Assembly: GCF_037325665.1 (NCBI RefSeq)
Contig: NC_090253.1
Location: forward strand, 22,781,283 to 22,845,282
Reading direction: 5' to 3'
Length of the DNA: 64,000 nucleotides
From: Littorina saxatilis
Taxonomy: Eukaryota > Mollusca > Gastropoda > Littorinimorpha > Littorinidae
In this document: piece by piece, positions 14,101 to 24,061 of the stretch
How the letters are laid out: each line of letters starts with the position of its first letter
How positions within the stretch are numbered: the stretch's first letter is position 1
Notes under the pieces: model-generated
What the model was told of the DNA's origin: nothing
Seen by the model: the letters and a program-made list of their open reading frames with translations, nothing else
Database searches by the model: none
Position numbers and translations under genes: made by a program

Positions 14101-16729
14101 TGGACCTTTACAAATGTTCAATCCAGGTCTACGTTACCTATGAGCCTGAGAACCACACTACGGCGCAACCCTTTTTTCCATGCGTGTGTTTGTCACCTTG
14201 TGTTTTCCAAGCCCTGAGACTTTTAACTATGAACATGTCATCGTTAATGGTGCATATGCCTGTACTCGACAGGGGTGTTGTGACACCAAGGAGAATTTGC
14301 ACAAAGTTGACTCTGGGATATATATAAAATCCCTCATCAAACCTAGCTGACTTCAAAGTCAAACCCAAACCAATTGCGACAAACCAGTTTCATTTTCAAA
14401 ACCAGTGCTTCTGACTGAGCTCTCCCCACCCCCAAACAACAAACTGCTGGTAGTTACAGTGGAACCCCCCTTTTAAGATGACCCCCCCCCCCCCAACATA
14501 AGACTTTAAGACCTGGTTATCTAAGATTTTCTGTTCATATAATCTCTGTCATTTTACTTCCATTTCAAGACTCCATCCTTTGTTAAGGCCTGAGTTTCTC
14601 AGATTGTTTGAGGTCTTAAAAGGGGGGTTCCACTGTATTGCATACCTGTCACACTCCAAAATGTCATGCAGGTCCTCAAGCACGAAGGCCAGCCCCCGTT
14701 CATGAAGCTCCCCCAGTTGCAGAAAATCGTGGAACGACTCGTTGGACACTTCCTCACGATGGTAGTTCTTTGCTGCCAAGGTTTTCACTAGCTTCTGCAC
14801 CTGTTGAAAGATCGTCTTGCGAACCTTGAAGAGTTCCAACCATCCTCCTGGAGGCAGAGAAGCCTTGTCAGTGCTCAGTCCTGACTGCCACCTAAACATG
14901 ATAAAAATAAGTACATCACAAATCATTGGAATCACATTAGTCCAGACAAACTACAGTTCAACCCATTAAATCTATTAAAAATGACCACCCACGGGACCAA
15001 CCAAAAGTGGTCCTTTTAGACAGGTGGTCCTTAGGCCAAAAAAAAAAAATAGGTGTGGTTACGGTAACATAGCCCAAAAAAATAGGGTAGGAAGGTAGGC
15101 AATCACTTTTTTTTTTCTTTTTTTTTTTCTAATGTGTACAAATTAAACCTACTTGACAGGGAAATAAGTGTGCGACTCGGGCGCTTTCGCTTTCATTGCG
15201 TTTTCTGCACTCGTTTTCTTGGTTTTTGTGGGTTTTTTTGACAAATGTAATAAAAAGTTATAGGGTCGGCCCCTAAAAATAGGGTAGGTCGGGTTACCGT
15301 AACCACACCTATTTTTTTTTTAGGCCTTATGGGAAAGTAAATTATGCAGGAAAGAACATCGTTGGGGATTCTTCCTTGTGGTCGTAATGGGCAGGTTCGA
15401 CTGTATAAATAGTGTCACACTGCAGGATTCATCATTGTCAGTAACACTCACACAGTGACTTGATGGTTTTATTCACTTTAGTCTTACAAAATTTTACAAA
15501 GGAATCAATAACTGCGGATTTTCCAATGTAAATTATAGTCCTTGCTGGTAATGATGCATGCATGCGTCTGCTATCATTATTGCATTGTTAGTGTGATAGT
15601 GATATGATATATATTGGCGCCCTCTTCATGTCACTATTAACTATTATCAAACTTAATAACTCACAATTTATCAGTAAAGGCTGCCGTGGCTTAATTGCAT
15701 GAGTCCAAAGTCGACTGAGCAAAGGCTTTTTACCAAAAAGTCAGTGCAAAAGCTTCGTGCAGGCAGCTTCGTGAAGTGGACTTTGTGTGTCAACTTCACC
15801 CACTTAATTTGAGGCTTTACAGTAAGTAAGTAGAACTAATGCAGAAGGGGTCTATGTCGACCAAAAGTGGGTGCATTTTCTGAAGGTGTTTTTCCTGTAC
15901 CCAGGTGCATTTCCTGGTGGTTTGCTGGGATTTCGTGGGAGGTCACATGACAGACACTTTGCTCGAGCTTACCTTCACAAATAAAGTTTTTACCAGAAAC
16001 GTTCCCACACATACGTTCAATCCAAGGTGTAAAACAGATGGCTCTTTTACTTTTGTCACGATGAATGAACAATAGCAACATGCACTGATGCAGCAGCGTT
16101 GAACTTGAAGACTGTCAATTAACGTGGCATATATACGTACAATGTAATGTGTTATACCACAATGATATGACCACTCTACCAGCAGTGCACGCAGCGGTAT
16201 CGCTGTGCTGTCATCTGTTTAATACTATCTTCTGCTGGATAGTCAAGTAGTATGCCTTTGATCAATGCGGCATAGCAGTCTCATCAGTCAAACTCAAAGT
16301 GAAATTTACACTCACTGACTCAGTCGTTTACGCCAGTCTCGCATACGGCATGAGTGTTACCCATGAGTGTGATCTGTTTTCCCACAAGAACTGCACCCAG
16401 ATGCATTGCCTGTATACAGGAAAAACGCCCGCAGGAAGTGCACCTACAACTGCACCCACCTTTGGTCGACTTCGACCCCTTCTGCAAAACTATGTATTGT
16501 AATAGCAGTGCCTGAAAGTTTGAAACTGGCATTGGTTGGATCTCAAAATCAACCCTTACCTTCGTTGAAACTTTGCCTTCCAGATTTCATTGCAGCAGCA
16601 GATTTGGCAGAGGCTTTCGCACGCCTTAGAAGCGTTGCACACGTCAACATCTTGCAGTACTTCTGAAGACAGAATCCGTATCAAGATCTCTGGAGGTAAA
16701 CACAGCAAAGTGTTTGCTTTCGACGCCAT
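2735..16729 (-). CDS. FBXO21: F-box only protein 21, complete, 12 coding exons
   Basis: Substrate-recognition subunit of an SCF-type ubiquitin ligase (family knowledge). Exons in coding order: 16560-16729, 14646-14891, 12905-13029, 11935-12090, 11556-11692, 10429-10562, 9462-9603, 7113-7292, 6602-6703, 4871-4941, 3457-3614, 2735-2910. All introns are GT-AG, phases agree, total 1797 nt, 598 aa (human about 628). Residues 11-50 are the F-box (LPPEILIRIL then CNEIWKAKFQ). Residues about 230-370 are the transglutaminase-like core, with RRLGVVVEAVNFPKHFLLRW at about 299-318. Residues about 478-590 are the YccV/HspQ-like domain, with VGMVMKHKR, CVIYGWD, QPFYNVLVPDGSNRYAAEE and TGRHYIPN. The ATG at 16727-16729 sits in a good context (aaacATGG) and opens directly into the F-box. 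Introns carry SINEs, MITEs and two partial copies of exon 5. Family identity is secure; UTRs are not defined. Confidence 0.95.
3253..3331. repeat. (GT)n microsatellite in the last FBXO21 intron
   Basis: An uninterrupted gt dinucleotide run about 79 nt long lies in the last FBXO21 intron (2911-3456), followed by degenerate gtgtgc/gcatgc sequence. It is simple sequence only; apparent open frames on both strands (Cys-Val or His-Thr repeats) are not genes. Confidence 0.9.
3902..4705 (+). mobile_element. Non-autonomous element with 3' terminal hairpin, copy 1
   Basis: About 800 bp with no coding frame, in FBXO21 intron 10. It starts acaagaagggcaaagcccat followed by acgactcacatgc. It ends with a hairpin, gactcac - loop - gtgagtc, followed by an A-run. 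The stem word cgactcac is thus present at the 5' end and again in the 3' hairpin. The interior has many copies of accttgacctt / aaggtcaaggt and a cggacggccggacggacg block near the 3' end. A nearly identical copy starts at 63476. A Helentron-like (rolling-circle derived) origin is inferred from architecture only. Confidence 0.7.
4801..4866 (+). repeat. (GAAA)n microsatellite beside FBXO21 exon 10
   Basis: Tandem gaaa/gaag repeats end within 5 bases of the exon 10 donor (exon 4871-4941, minus strand), so on the gene's sense strand the intron begins with GTATC and then a long (CTTT)n tract. Simple sequence, no gene. Confidence 0.85.
5652..5832. mobile_element. Pogo-type MITE with TA target duplication
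   Basis: The ends read cagtggaacacttcctttaa and ggggttccactg, inverted relative to each other. TA lies at 5650-5651 and again at 5833-5834. The interior has the recurrent words agacct, tttctcggg and aagtgggggttc. It belongs to the same family as 12127, 14457, 27471 and 31409. CAG...CTG ends with TA duplication are typical of pogo/Tigger elements. Non-coding. Confidence 0.8.
5875..6254 (+). mobile_element. tRNA-derived SINE, head 1 with core X
   Basis: The head resembles a tRNA: A-box-like atgtagctcagtcggtagcg, anticodon-stem-like ctggatttgtatccag, and B-box-like gagttcgtcccc. The body core contains cctgtaatccatgtcagagt and tcggtgggttatagaaacac; the tail is (GAA)n. An exact 13-bp target duplication, actgaattcctgt, flanks it at 5862-5874 and 6255-6267, so this is a complete insertion. 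It lies in FBXO21 intron 9, opposite to the gene's sense strand. Confidence 0.92.
7340..8077. other. FBXO21 intron 7 sequence, no gene seen
   Basis: Intronic DNA between exon 8 and a minisatellite. It has the look of old, unresolved repeat: the words tgagatacgac (7649-7659) and tatctcattaatgc (7897-7910) recur in opposite orientations, and tttaatttaatttaattt runs at 7999-8021. No clear boundaries or coding potential. Confidence 0.5.
8078..8716. repeat. 78-bp minisatellite inside a pogo-type MITE
   Basis: Seven or so copies of a 78-bp unit (phase marker gtttacccccgatttaagac at 8161, then 8239 and so on) with very few differences. The unit is the interior of the cagtggaac-type MITE (ttaagac, ctcagatttg, cgtctgtaag). 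The array is followed by a normal MITE right end, gaggttccactg, ending at 8716. The left MITE end is not clear. This is a local tandem expansion of a MITE interior in FBXO21 intron 7. Confidence 0.85.
9049..9356 (+). mobile_element. tRNA-derived SINE with (CAAA)n tail, copy 1
   Basis: The tRNA-like head has ggcctagtggtaaggcgtcc (A box) and gggttcgaaccccggccggg (B box and acceptor stem). The body contains gcctggcgtctggcattatg and atatggcccttcgtggtcgg, and the tail is aagcaaacaaacaaaa. A 12-bp duplication atactcttatga lies at 9037-9048 and 9357-9368. It is about 300 bp and closely matches the copy at 28361-28662. It is not a working tRNA gene, since the tRNA part is fused to an unrelated body. 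Confidence 0.93.
9785..10173 (-). mobile_element. tRNA-derived SINE, head 2 with core X
   Basis: Read on the minus strand it starts with a tRNA-like head (ggcgcagtggcgtggtggta, B-box-like gagttcgaatcccgg), followed by the same core as the 5875 SINE and a (GAA)n tail. The target duplication ctaaggatctcat lies at 9772-9784 and 10174-10186. The head differs from that of 5875-6254 although the core is shared. It lies in FBXO21 intron 6. Confidence 0.92.
11235..11555 (-). repeat. Two tandem partial copies of FBXO21 exon 5
   Basis: The 3' part of exon 5 (coding end at 11556) and its donor recur at 11235-11323 and 11391-11480. Each is joined to the same intron-derived spacer (cttaccccc, CA repeat, agcaacaaaaac), with offsets of 156 and 165 bp. 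Both copies keep the donor but lack the acceptor and the 5' part of the exon. Each carries a 2-bp insertion (ggtatagtag against ggtagtag), so they would not code. Direction of duplication is inferred from exon 5 itself being complete only at 11556-11692. Confidence 0.88.
12127..12280. mobile_element. Pogo-type MITE
   Basis: Left end cagtggacccccccccc and right end cggggtttccactg are inverted. The interior has aaaatcaggtcttaaaaat and tcagggtcttaacaagagg. Same family as 5652 and 14457. Non-coding, in FBXO21 intron 3. Confidence 0.75.
12444..12594. mobile_element. Degenerate pogo-type element
   Basis: The ends cagtcaaacctgtccat and gccaggttcgacgg are weakly inverted, and the interior includes atagacaggtg and agacaagaggtcgtt. 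These words link it to the cag(t)...acctgtc elements at 14954 and 61083. No TA duplication is visible and there is no coding potential. It lies in FBXO21 intron 3. Confidence 0.5.
13301..13828 (-). mobile_element. tRNA-derived SINE, head 3 with core Y
   Basis: On the minus strand the head is tRNA-like (gggtggccgagtggtaacgc, B-box-like gcgagttcgaccctg). It is followed by core Y (atatgcgccgaaatggctgc type), a duplicated aaatccctgcgc block, and a (TTGA)n tail at 13301-13316. Core and tail match the SINEs at 43232 and 53641, which carry a different head. It lies in FBXO21 intron 2. Confidence 0.85.
14457..14635. mobile_element. Pogo-type MITE, well preserved
   Basis: The ends cagtggaaccccccttttaa and ttaaaaggggggttccactg are almost perfect inverted repeats, with TA at 14455-14456 and 14636-14637. 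It is the best representative of this 150-190 bp family in the window. It sits just 11 bp beyond the exon 2 donor of FBXO21, inside intron 2. Confidence 0.9.
14954..15403. mobile_element. Pogo-type element interrupted by another MITE
   Basis: The left end cagttcaacccattaaatc and right end gtaatgggcaggttcgactg are inverted, with TA at 14952-14953 and 15404-15405. Inside the left half are gtggtccttttagacaggtg and similar words. It is interrupted by the element at 15035-15326. Non-coding. Confidence 0.78.
15035..15326. mobile_element. Nested MITE with ggtgtggttacggtaac ends
   Basis: Left end ggcc-A(n)-taggtgtggttacggtaac and right end gttaccgtaaccacaccta-T(n)-aggcc form a near-perfect inverted repeat. 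Next come aatagggtagg and gggtaggtcgg, as in the 1980-2311 element. It lies wholly inside 14954-15403 and is therefore the younger insertion. Confidence 0.85.
15404..16559. other. FBXO21 intron 1, no gene or clear repeat seen
   Basis: Intron between exon 1 (16560-16729) and exon 2. The stretch has no recognised element except short palindromic fragments. The first intron is the most likely place for regulatory sequence, but no specific site can be named. Confidence 0.5.
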
Positions 16730-16934
16730 GTTTGTTTATGTTTTTTTGAACCAAGGGAGAGTACTACCGATAACGCTGTTGGGCGCAAAGTAAGAATCCG
16801 GGGCAGAGTTGGAATAATCGGGATTTCCCGAAACCTCATTTCCAACAAAGCGCCGCATTTCCGGAAACGAGCTGCCTCGTTCTAGAAATGGCAACCCTTC
16901 GACTGGCACAAAAAAAGTATACCTGGTCATGAAT
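16730..16934 (-). promoter_or_regulatory. Presumed FBXO21 5' UTR and promoter
   Basis: Immediately upstream of the FBXO21 start codon on the minus strand. The sequence is less AT-rich than its surroundings, with ggaaa/ttccgg clusters near 16858-16866 that look like ETS-type sites. No TATA box is visible. Placement is by position only. Confidence 0.35.
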
Positions 16935-17143
16935 ATATGGCAATCCGTTTGTAAAGAAATTACGTTTTTTCCTGTTGATCTAAATAATGAATTATTTAAC
17001 TAAATAATTCATTATATAGCTAAATAATTCATTATTTAACTAAATAATTCATTATTTACACAAAAGTAAAAAGTGTGATTGTTGTAATTAAAGAAATCTT
17101 TTATTTACTAAACAATTCATTATTTAATAAAACATGAAGAGCA

Positions 17144-17687
17144 AACGCTCGATCGAGTCACTTTCGCAGTTCTGAATATTATATGAGGCATCAGATGGAC
17201 AGGAAGAAATTGCTATTCACAACACAATGAGTCACGTTCACATAAAATTTGAGCCCGGTCACTTTTATAGTTTCCGAGAAAAGCCCAACGTTAAGTTGTG
17301 TGTTGCCGAACAGAAAAGGCTAGTTATCTCCCTTGTTTTTCTGATAACGTTCGTAAAAGGCTACAGATGTAAATACTTTGATGTAAAGAATAATCCTACA
17401 AAGTTTCAATCACATCCGATGAACTTTGTCAAAGATATAAAATGTCTAATTTTTCCTTTGACGCTGACCTGTGACCTTGAAAAAGGTCAAAGGTCAACGA
17501 AACCATCGTTAAAGTGTAGAGGTCATTGGAGGTCACGACTAAACAAAATATGAGCCCGATCGCTTTGATAGTTTCCGAGAAAAGTCCAACGTTAAGGTGG
17601 TGTCTACGGACGGCCGGCCGGACGGCCGGCCGGACAGACTAATACTGACCGATTACATAGAGTCACTTTTTCTCAAGTGACTCAAAA
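17144..17687 (+). mobile_element. Hairpin-ended element nested in the foldback arm
   Basis: Starts catgaagagcaaacgctcga followed by gagtcactttc. Ends gagtcac - loop - aagtgactc plus an A-run. The interior has tgtgaccttgaaaaaggtca and an inverted cggacggccggccggacgg block. The architecture matches 3902-4705, with different sequence. Comparison with the right arm of the host foldback (18660-18690) shows the uninterrupted site as an A-run, so the insertion brought no visible target duplication beyond As. Confidence 0.75.
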
Positions 17688-17828
17688 AATCCATTATTTA
17701 CTATATAATGCATTATATACTATAGAATGCATTGTATACTATAGAATGCATTCTATATTATAGAATGCATTCTATATTATAGAATGCATTCTATAGTATA
17801 CAATGCATTCTATAGTATACAATACAGT

Positions 17829-18430
<602 letters not shown>

Positions 18431-18870
18431 AGAGTAGTTTCGTAACGTTATAGAATGCATTCTATATTATAGAATGCATTCTATATTATAGAATGCATTC
18501 TATATTATAGAATGCATTCTATATTATAGAATGCATTCTATAGTATACAATGCATTCTATATTATAGAATGCATTCTATATTATAGAATGCATTCTATAG
18601 TATACAATGCATTCTATAGTATACAATGCATTCTATAGTATATAATGCATTATATAGTAAATAATGGATTTTTTTTATTAAATAATGAATTGTTTAGTAA
18701 ATAAAAGATTTCTTTAATTACAACAATCACACTTTTTACTTTTGTGTAAATAATGAATTATTTAGTTAAATAATGAATTATTTAGCTATATAATGAATTA
18801 TTTAGTTAAATAATTCATTATTTAGATCAACAGGAAAAAACGTAATTTCTTTACAAACGGATTGCCATAT

Positions 18871-20059
18871 GAATAAGGTATATGAAAAAGCAAGGTCTTA
18901 TACAGGGGAAGTCTTGAATTGGGGGTGTGGGGGTACACTGTGTAACAATTCTCTCAGTGACACTCACTCAGCGCATGCAGCTAGCTAGTTGCTGCTGTCT
19001 CGATCTATTTTGAACACAATGATTTTTTTTCTCAGAGTAGAGTGTTAGTTTGTTACAACAGGCTGAAATCAACATTTTGCAACAATCAATCACATCAGTA
19101 TAGCGCACAGACTTGCACATTACGTTTCAAGACTGAGCCTAGATTACCATGCAGTGACAAGAGCCTACTCAGTAAAGGGACGTAATGCTGTCTCTGCAGC
19201 CCAGAGAGACTGTGTGAGTTTACAGATCTCTGGTTTAATATACAATCAGTTAAGACTGAGTAAAAAAATATTACAATCGATAGTTACCAGTGAAAAGTTA
19301 TATCGGAACACTCTTGTTGTGTTTTTGTTGTTGTAAAATGTAAGATCTGAAACGTTGAAAATTACGTAAAATTGGTGCGTTTTGGTCGAGCTGTGTTGTT
19401 ACAGCCCGCCGAAGTTATCAAAAGTGTTTTGCTTTTTGTAATTCGGTTGGTTTGGTGCGTTATACAATGCATCTGCTTTTTCAAGACTAAGCATTGATCA
19501 CTTTAAAACACAAGGATCATCATAGGCCATCATGACTTGTATCATTTTACATCGCATTCTAAGAAAGAGCAGAATTCTCACTATGCGCCCGGTACATTTC
19601 TAGAATCGCGTAGCGCAAAGTTGGAATTCCTACAATGGCGGCCATTGTTGGAATTCCAACAAAGCGCAGATCATTTCTGGAAAAGCGCCGATGACGAGAT
19701 GGGTTGCAACAACGTTACCCAAAAATAGAGTTGCTTCCCTTACACCCGCAGCGCATGGCTTACACTGTCCCACACAACACGGACATGTTTTTCTTTCAAT
19801 GTTTTTCTAATTCTTCTTCTTTCCTTTATTTTCAATTCTCTGTATATTACTGATTTGTGTGTGTGCTGCCGCCGGCCGGCTGCCGGCCGGCTACGATGTT
19901 CAGTTGCCGCTGGTTAATTCGTCTCTTTCATGTAGACCCATTCACTAACCGTCTTCAGTGACTCAGTGTATAAAAACATCCAACTCAGCGCACAGCCGGA
20001 CAGACATTACAGACACACGCAGCACACACACACACACTCACACACACACACACAAACAC
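18871..20059. other. Intergenic, MITE fragment and unassigned DNA
   Basis: A right-end fragment of the pogo-type MITE lies at about 18890-18945 (cttgaattgggggtgtgggg then tacactgt). Elsewhere there is a small inverted motif around 19622-19660 (ttggaattcctacaatggcg and ccattgttggaattcc), a gc-rich ccggccggctgccggccggc palindrome at 19873-19892, and a CA repeat from about 20015 next to the LINE. No gene is seen. Confidence 0.5.
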
Positions 20060-22573
20060 ACACAATACAAAAATACATAAATACAAAAAAGATATAAAAT
20101 CAATACTTAACGCTTTAAATAGACAACCATTTAATAAGTATTTACAACAAAAATACTTTGCAAAACGCAAAATTTACAATAGTTTGATAAAGTCAAAGAA
20201 ACGTAAATTTAAAGATGTATTGGTAAATAAATTAAATGATGATTTTAATAAAGATCCAAACACTGCATGGAAAATCTTAAAGGATTTACAAACAATGGGT
20301 GAGAGAAATACTAAAACTCACCATATAAATACTTCAAAATGGATGTCTCATCTTGAAAAACTAATTGGGACAGAAACCCAGGTGATGCAAGAACAGAGAG
20401 AAAAGATAAATCAGGAACTAAACGATATAAAAATGTGTCCCTACAATTCTTTATCAATATTGGATAGAACAATTTCAGACAAAGAAATTAAAGATGCATG
20501 TTATCATCAAAAGAATAAAAAATCTCCAGGAAAAGATGGAATCACTAATGAAATGATTAAAGCGAGTCTTCCAAATTTGATAACACTTATACACAAAATA
20601 TTTAATATCGTATTTATGACAGGCGTATATCCAACAAATTGGAAGAATGGTGTAAATATTCCATTATACAAAGGCGGTTGTCCAACAGATACAAACAATT
20701 ATCGTGGAATAACATTAGCTAGTACACTGGGGAAAGTTTTCAGCACTATCATCAATATAAGAATAAACGCATTTTTAGAAAGGGAAAATAAATTGATTCC
20801 AGAGCAAGCTGGTTTCAGACAAAACAATAGAACAACAGATCAAATATTCATTATTAAGAAACTTGTAGATCAAGCCCTAAAATTAAGAAATGGTAGGTTG
20901 TATGGGTGTTTTGTTGACTTTCAAAAAGCATTTGATAATGTATGGCATGATGCATTGCTAGTAAAATTAAATCGAATAGGAATAACAGGAAAATGTTTTC
21001 ACATTATCAACAATATGTATTCTGATGCCACAGTTTGTGTAAAATCCTCTGATGGATACAGTAGGGAACTAATTGTGAAAAAAGGAGTACATCAGGGCAA
21101 TACATTAAGCCCAACCTTATTCAACATATTCATAAATGATATTACACAAAACGCTCAGCAATGTAATTTCTCTTTTAGAGATTAATAAAGTTATTGTATT
21201 GTATTGTATTGTATTGTATTGGATAATGATTCCCCCAAAATTGAAACTCATTCTAATGATCGAATTTCATGTCTTTTATATGCTGATGATTTAGTTATGT
21301 TTTCATATACAAAGAAAGGCCTACAGCGGAAACTAGATTACTTATATGAATATTGCCAAAAATGGGGATTACAGATCAACAGATACAAAACCAAAGTAAT
21401 AGTATTTTCAAAAATAGATCCAAAGGTGCCAATATATTTTCATTGTGGAGAAGACATTATTCAAACAGCTGAAGAATATAAATATTTGGGAGTTGTACTA
21501 CATAAAAACGGCAATCTAAATAGAGCACAAGATCATCTGAGCAAACAAGCAAACAAAGCACTTCATGCTTTACGTCGAACGTTCCGTAAAACTGATATCA
21601 ACATAAAAGTTATGTTACAATTGTATGATAGTTTGATTTCACCAATATCAACATATGGTGCAGAAATCTGGTTTCCACACCAGATTAATACAAATGAACT
21701 ATTAGATTTATCAAAAATGTTTAAAGAATGCATGACTTGTAATATCAACATGAAAAAGTTCATTCAAAATTCTGTAAACAAATTCTTGGGGTACATAAGA
21801 AAACTATGGTAGTACCAGTACTAGGAGAATTAGGAAGATTCCCAGTTAGCATTACAATAATATGTAATATCATTGCGTACTGGTTACACATATTGGATCT
21901 TCCAAAAACATCTCATCTGAACAAAATATATAATCTTATGTACACCAAAGGCAGTGAAACATATCCATGGATATCATTTGTAAAACAATTGTTACAAGTC
22001 ATTGGATTAGATCATGTGTGGAAAAATCAATCCACTTTTAATGTCAAAAGGTTAAAATATGTTATATGTCAAAAATTGGAACTCCAATATATACAATTCT
22101 GGAAAGGTCAAATAAGAAGTTCACCAAAGTTAAATTTTTATCAAAAAATAGTAACAAATTATAAAACGGAACCATATCTGTTATGCATAAAACAAAGAAA
22201 ATATAAACAATCGTTGTGTAAACTGAGAATAAGTGCCCACGACCTGAAAATTGAAACTGGTAGATACAGCAATACACCCAGGGAAAATAGATTATGTGAA
22301 ACATGTGGAGTAATAGAAGATGAAATACATTTTCTGGATAACTGCATAGAAAACAACCAATTACGAAAATCTTTCATGAGTGAAATTAATCTACCTATAT
22401 ATTCATATGATGTACCAAGTCAACTTTTGCAAGTAGACAAAGTACAAACTAAATTGGGAGAATTTGTATATAATTGCTTCCAAAAAAAAGAAACAATGTA
22501 ATCATTTGGTTATTTATCTTCCCGTGTCTTATAAACACTACGTTTCATGACAATAAAGTTTATTCGTATTCGT

Positions 22574-22576
<3 letters not shown>
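20060..22576 (+). mobile_element. LINE, 5' truncated and broken, RT plus C-terminal zinc knuckle
   Basis: AT-rich non-LTR retrotransposon. The coding frame runs from about 20060 to 21184, continues in other frames at 21220-21800 and 21790-22501. Reverse transcriptase motifs are clear: KKSPGKDGITNEMIK, NNYRGITLAS, EQAGFR, FVDFQKAFDNVWH, GVHQGNTLSPTLF, LLYADDLVMF and KYLGVVL. Near the C-terminus is CETCGVIEDEIHFLDNC, a Cys-Cys-His-Cys knuckle. The endonuclease half is absent; the 5' end abuts a CA repeat, consistent with truncated insertion. The 3' end is aataaagtttattcgtattc plus a cgtatt repeat, then CA. Breaks: an insertion at 21181-21222 and a frame change near 21790. It may be I/Nimb-like; the clade is not resolved. 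Confidence 0.9.
21181..21222 (+). mobile_element. Short retroposon tail inserted in the LINE
   Basis: Sequence attaataaagttattgtatt followed by three or four more tattg units sits between the LINE's QCNFSF and the downstream segment leading to LLYADD. The aataaagtt-plus-pentamer form resembles a LINE 3' end (compare the host LINE's own end at 22553-22576), so this looks like an extremely 5'-truncated insertion. A tandem expansion within the LINE is the alternative. Confidence 0.6.
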
Positions 22577-22609
<33 letters not shown>

Positions 22610-23773
22610 CGTGACACTCAGCAAGGTAGTCCTGCGTCAAGTAAACGCGGTTATCCTGCTCCCCACATGAAATCAGCGAGTTGTCAGATAAGCCAAGATT
22701 AATTGCCCCCAGCGGCCACTGTTAGTTGGGGAACATTTTGCTTCTTCTATCAAGGCCTGCCTGCGACGGGCTGGGCCGCACTAGCAGACGATGCATGGCT
22801 GCTTGTTTATTTCTCCATGACAACAAACTCCGTTGGAACGAGAACTCGGTTTAGAGTAATATTAAAGTTCAACATTGAATTAATTATACGCTCATATTAA
22901 AGAGGAGAGTGTTGGGAGACAAAATTAAAATTAAACAGTCGAAAATATGTTAATATGTTATGTGATGTACTTTTCCGGAAGTGAACCCAGGCTATAGTGA
23001 TGGGTCGGCTAGAGATTACAAAAATAATTTGTTTCCACATCAGCTTGAAAGCTGCTAAAGTGGTCGTGTGCGTAACATTGTTGGCATTAAAAGTTTAAAG
23101 TAAGAACTTTACTTTCAGAAAATCAGTACAGGGCCGATGGAAAATACGTGCGTCATAACGTTTTAGAAATGTCCCAAAGGGAAGGTCAAGGTAGTTGAAT
23201 GCCGCAAGCGGATGTAAACAAACTCTCAGCGCCAGACACGAGAAATGGAGAATGCTTCCCACAAAATTAAACTTACAGAGAAAGCATAATTTGGAGATCA
23301 CTTACTAAGTTTAAAAGAAATATAAACAAACAAAAGTTCTCAGTGCATCTCGTCTGTCGCTTGTCTTGTGATGGTCTTTTATAATGAGCTTCGGCGGTGT
23401 GTCAAGTTTATCATCGTCTCAAAGTAAAATAACAAGAATAATGGAATCATCAACAAATCAAAAATGTACAGTTAAATTGTCGTGGAGAAACTGGTTACAT
23501 CTTGTGCTCAGTTTCTCTGCAACAAGCAAAGACAGTGGCCGTGTTGACTCGCTCATCGTTATAAAACTGTACAGTGTACACTTTTAAGATTACAACGAAA
23601 AGGCCTCAGCAAAGCCCTGTACAGCGCTTCTATGCTGGAACATCGCAGTGCCTGCGGCTAAATTGGGTGATTACTCTTCCAGGGCAAGATTATATCTGAC
23701 AGGCGAGACCAGGGCCTGGCCTGATATGGTTCGCCACATTTGGAGAGACGCTTCAGTGGCTGTGATTACCTTA

Positions 23774-23814
<41 letters not shown>

Positions 23815-24061
23815 GTGGCTGACACACACTGACACACATACACACACACACTCAGTGAATTCAGACAGAGACTGAGAGACAGTGACGGAGAGAGAGAGAG
23901 AGAGGAGGGGGGGGGGGGGACGGGCGAACGAACAAACAAGCAAAGAAACAAACACACGTTTGGCAGCGTCATCACTAATACGTTTTAATGACTTTTTGTC
24001 GATCTGACTTCCTTTTCTAATAGTTTAAGCCTCTGTGACAAGTCTGCATTTGCGGTGATAA
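22577..24061. other. Intergenic; one possible orphan exon, CA and GA repeats
   Basis: CA repeat at 22577-22605. On the minus strand 22610-22718 is open, with LISCGEQDNRVYLTQDYLAE, and ends at a good donor (CACG|GTGAGTG), but no partner exon or family was recognised. CA repeats lie at 23776-23813 and nearby, and GA/poly-G at 23889-23920. Nothing else is supported. Confidence 0.4.
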
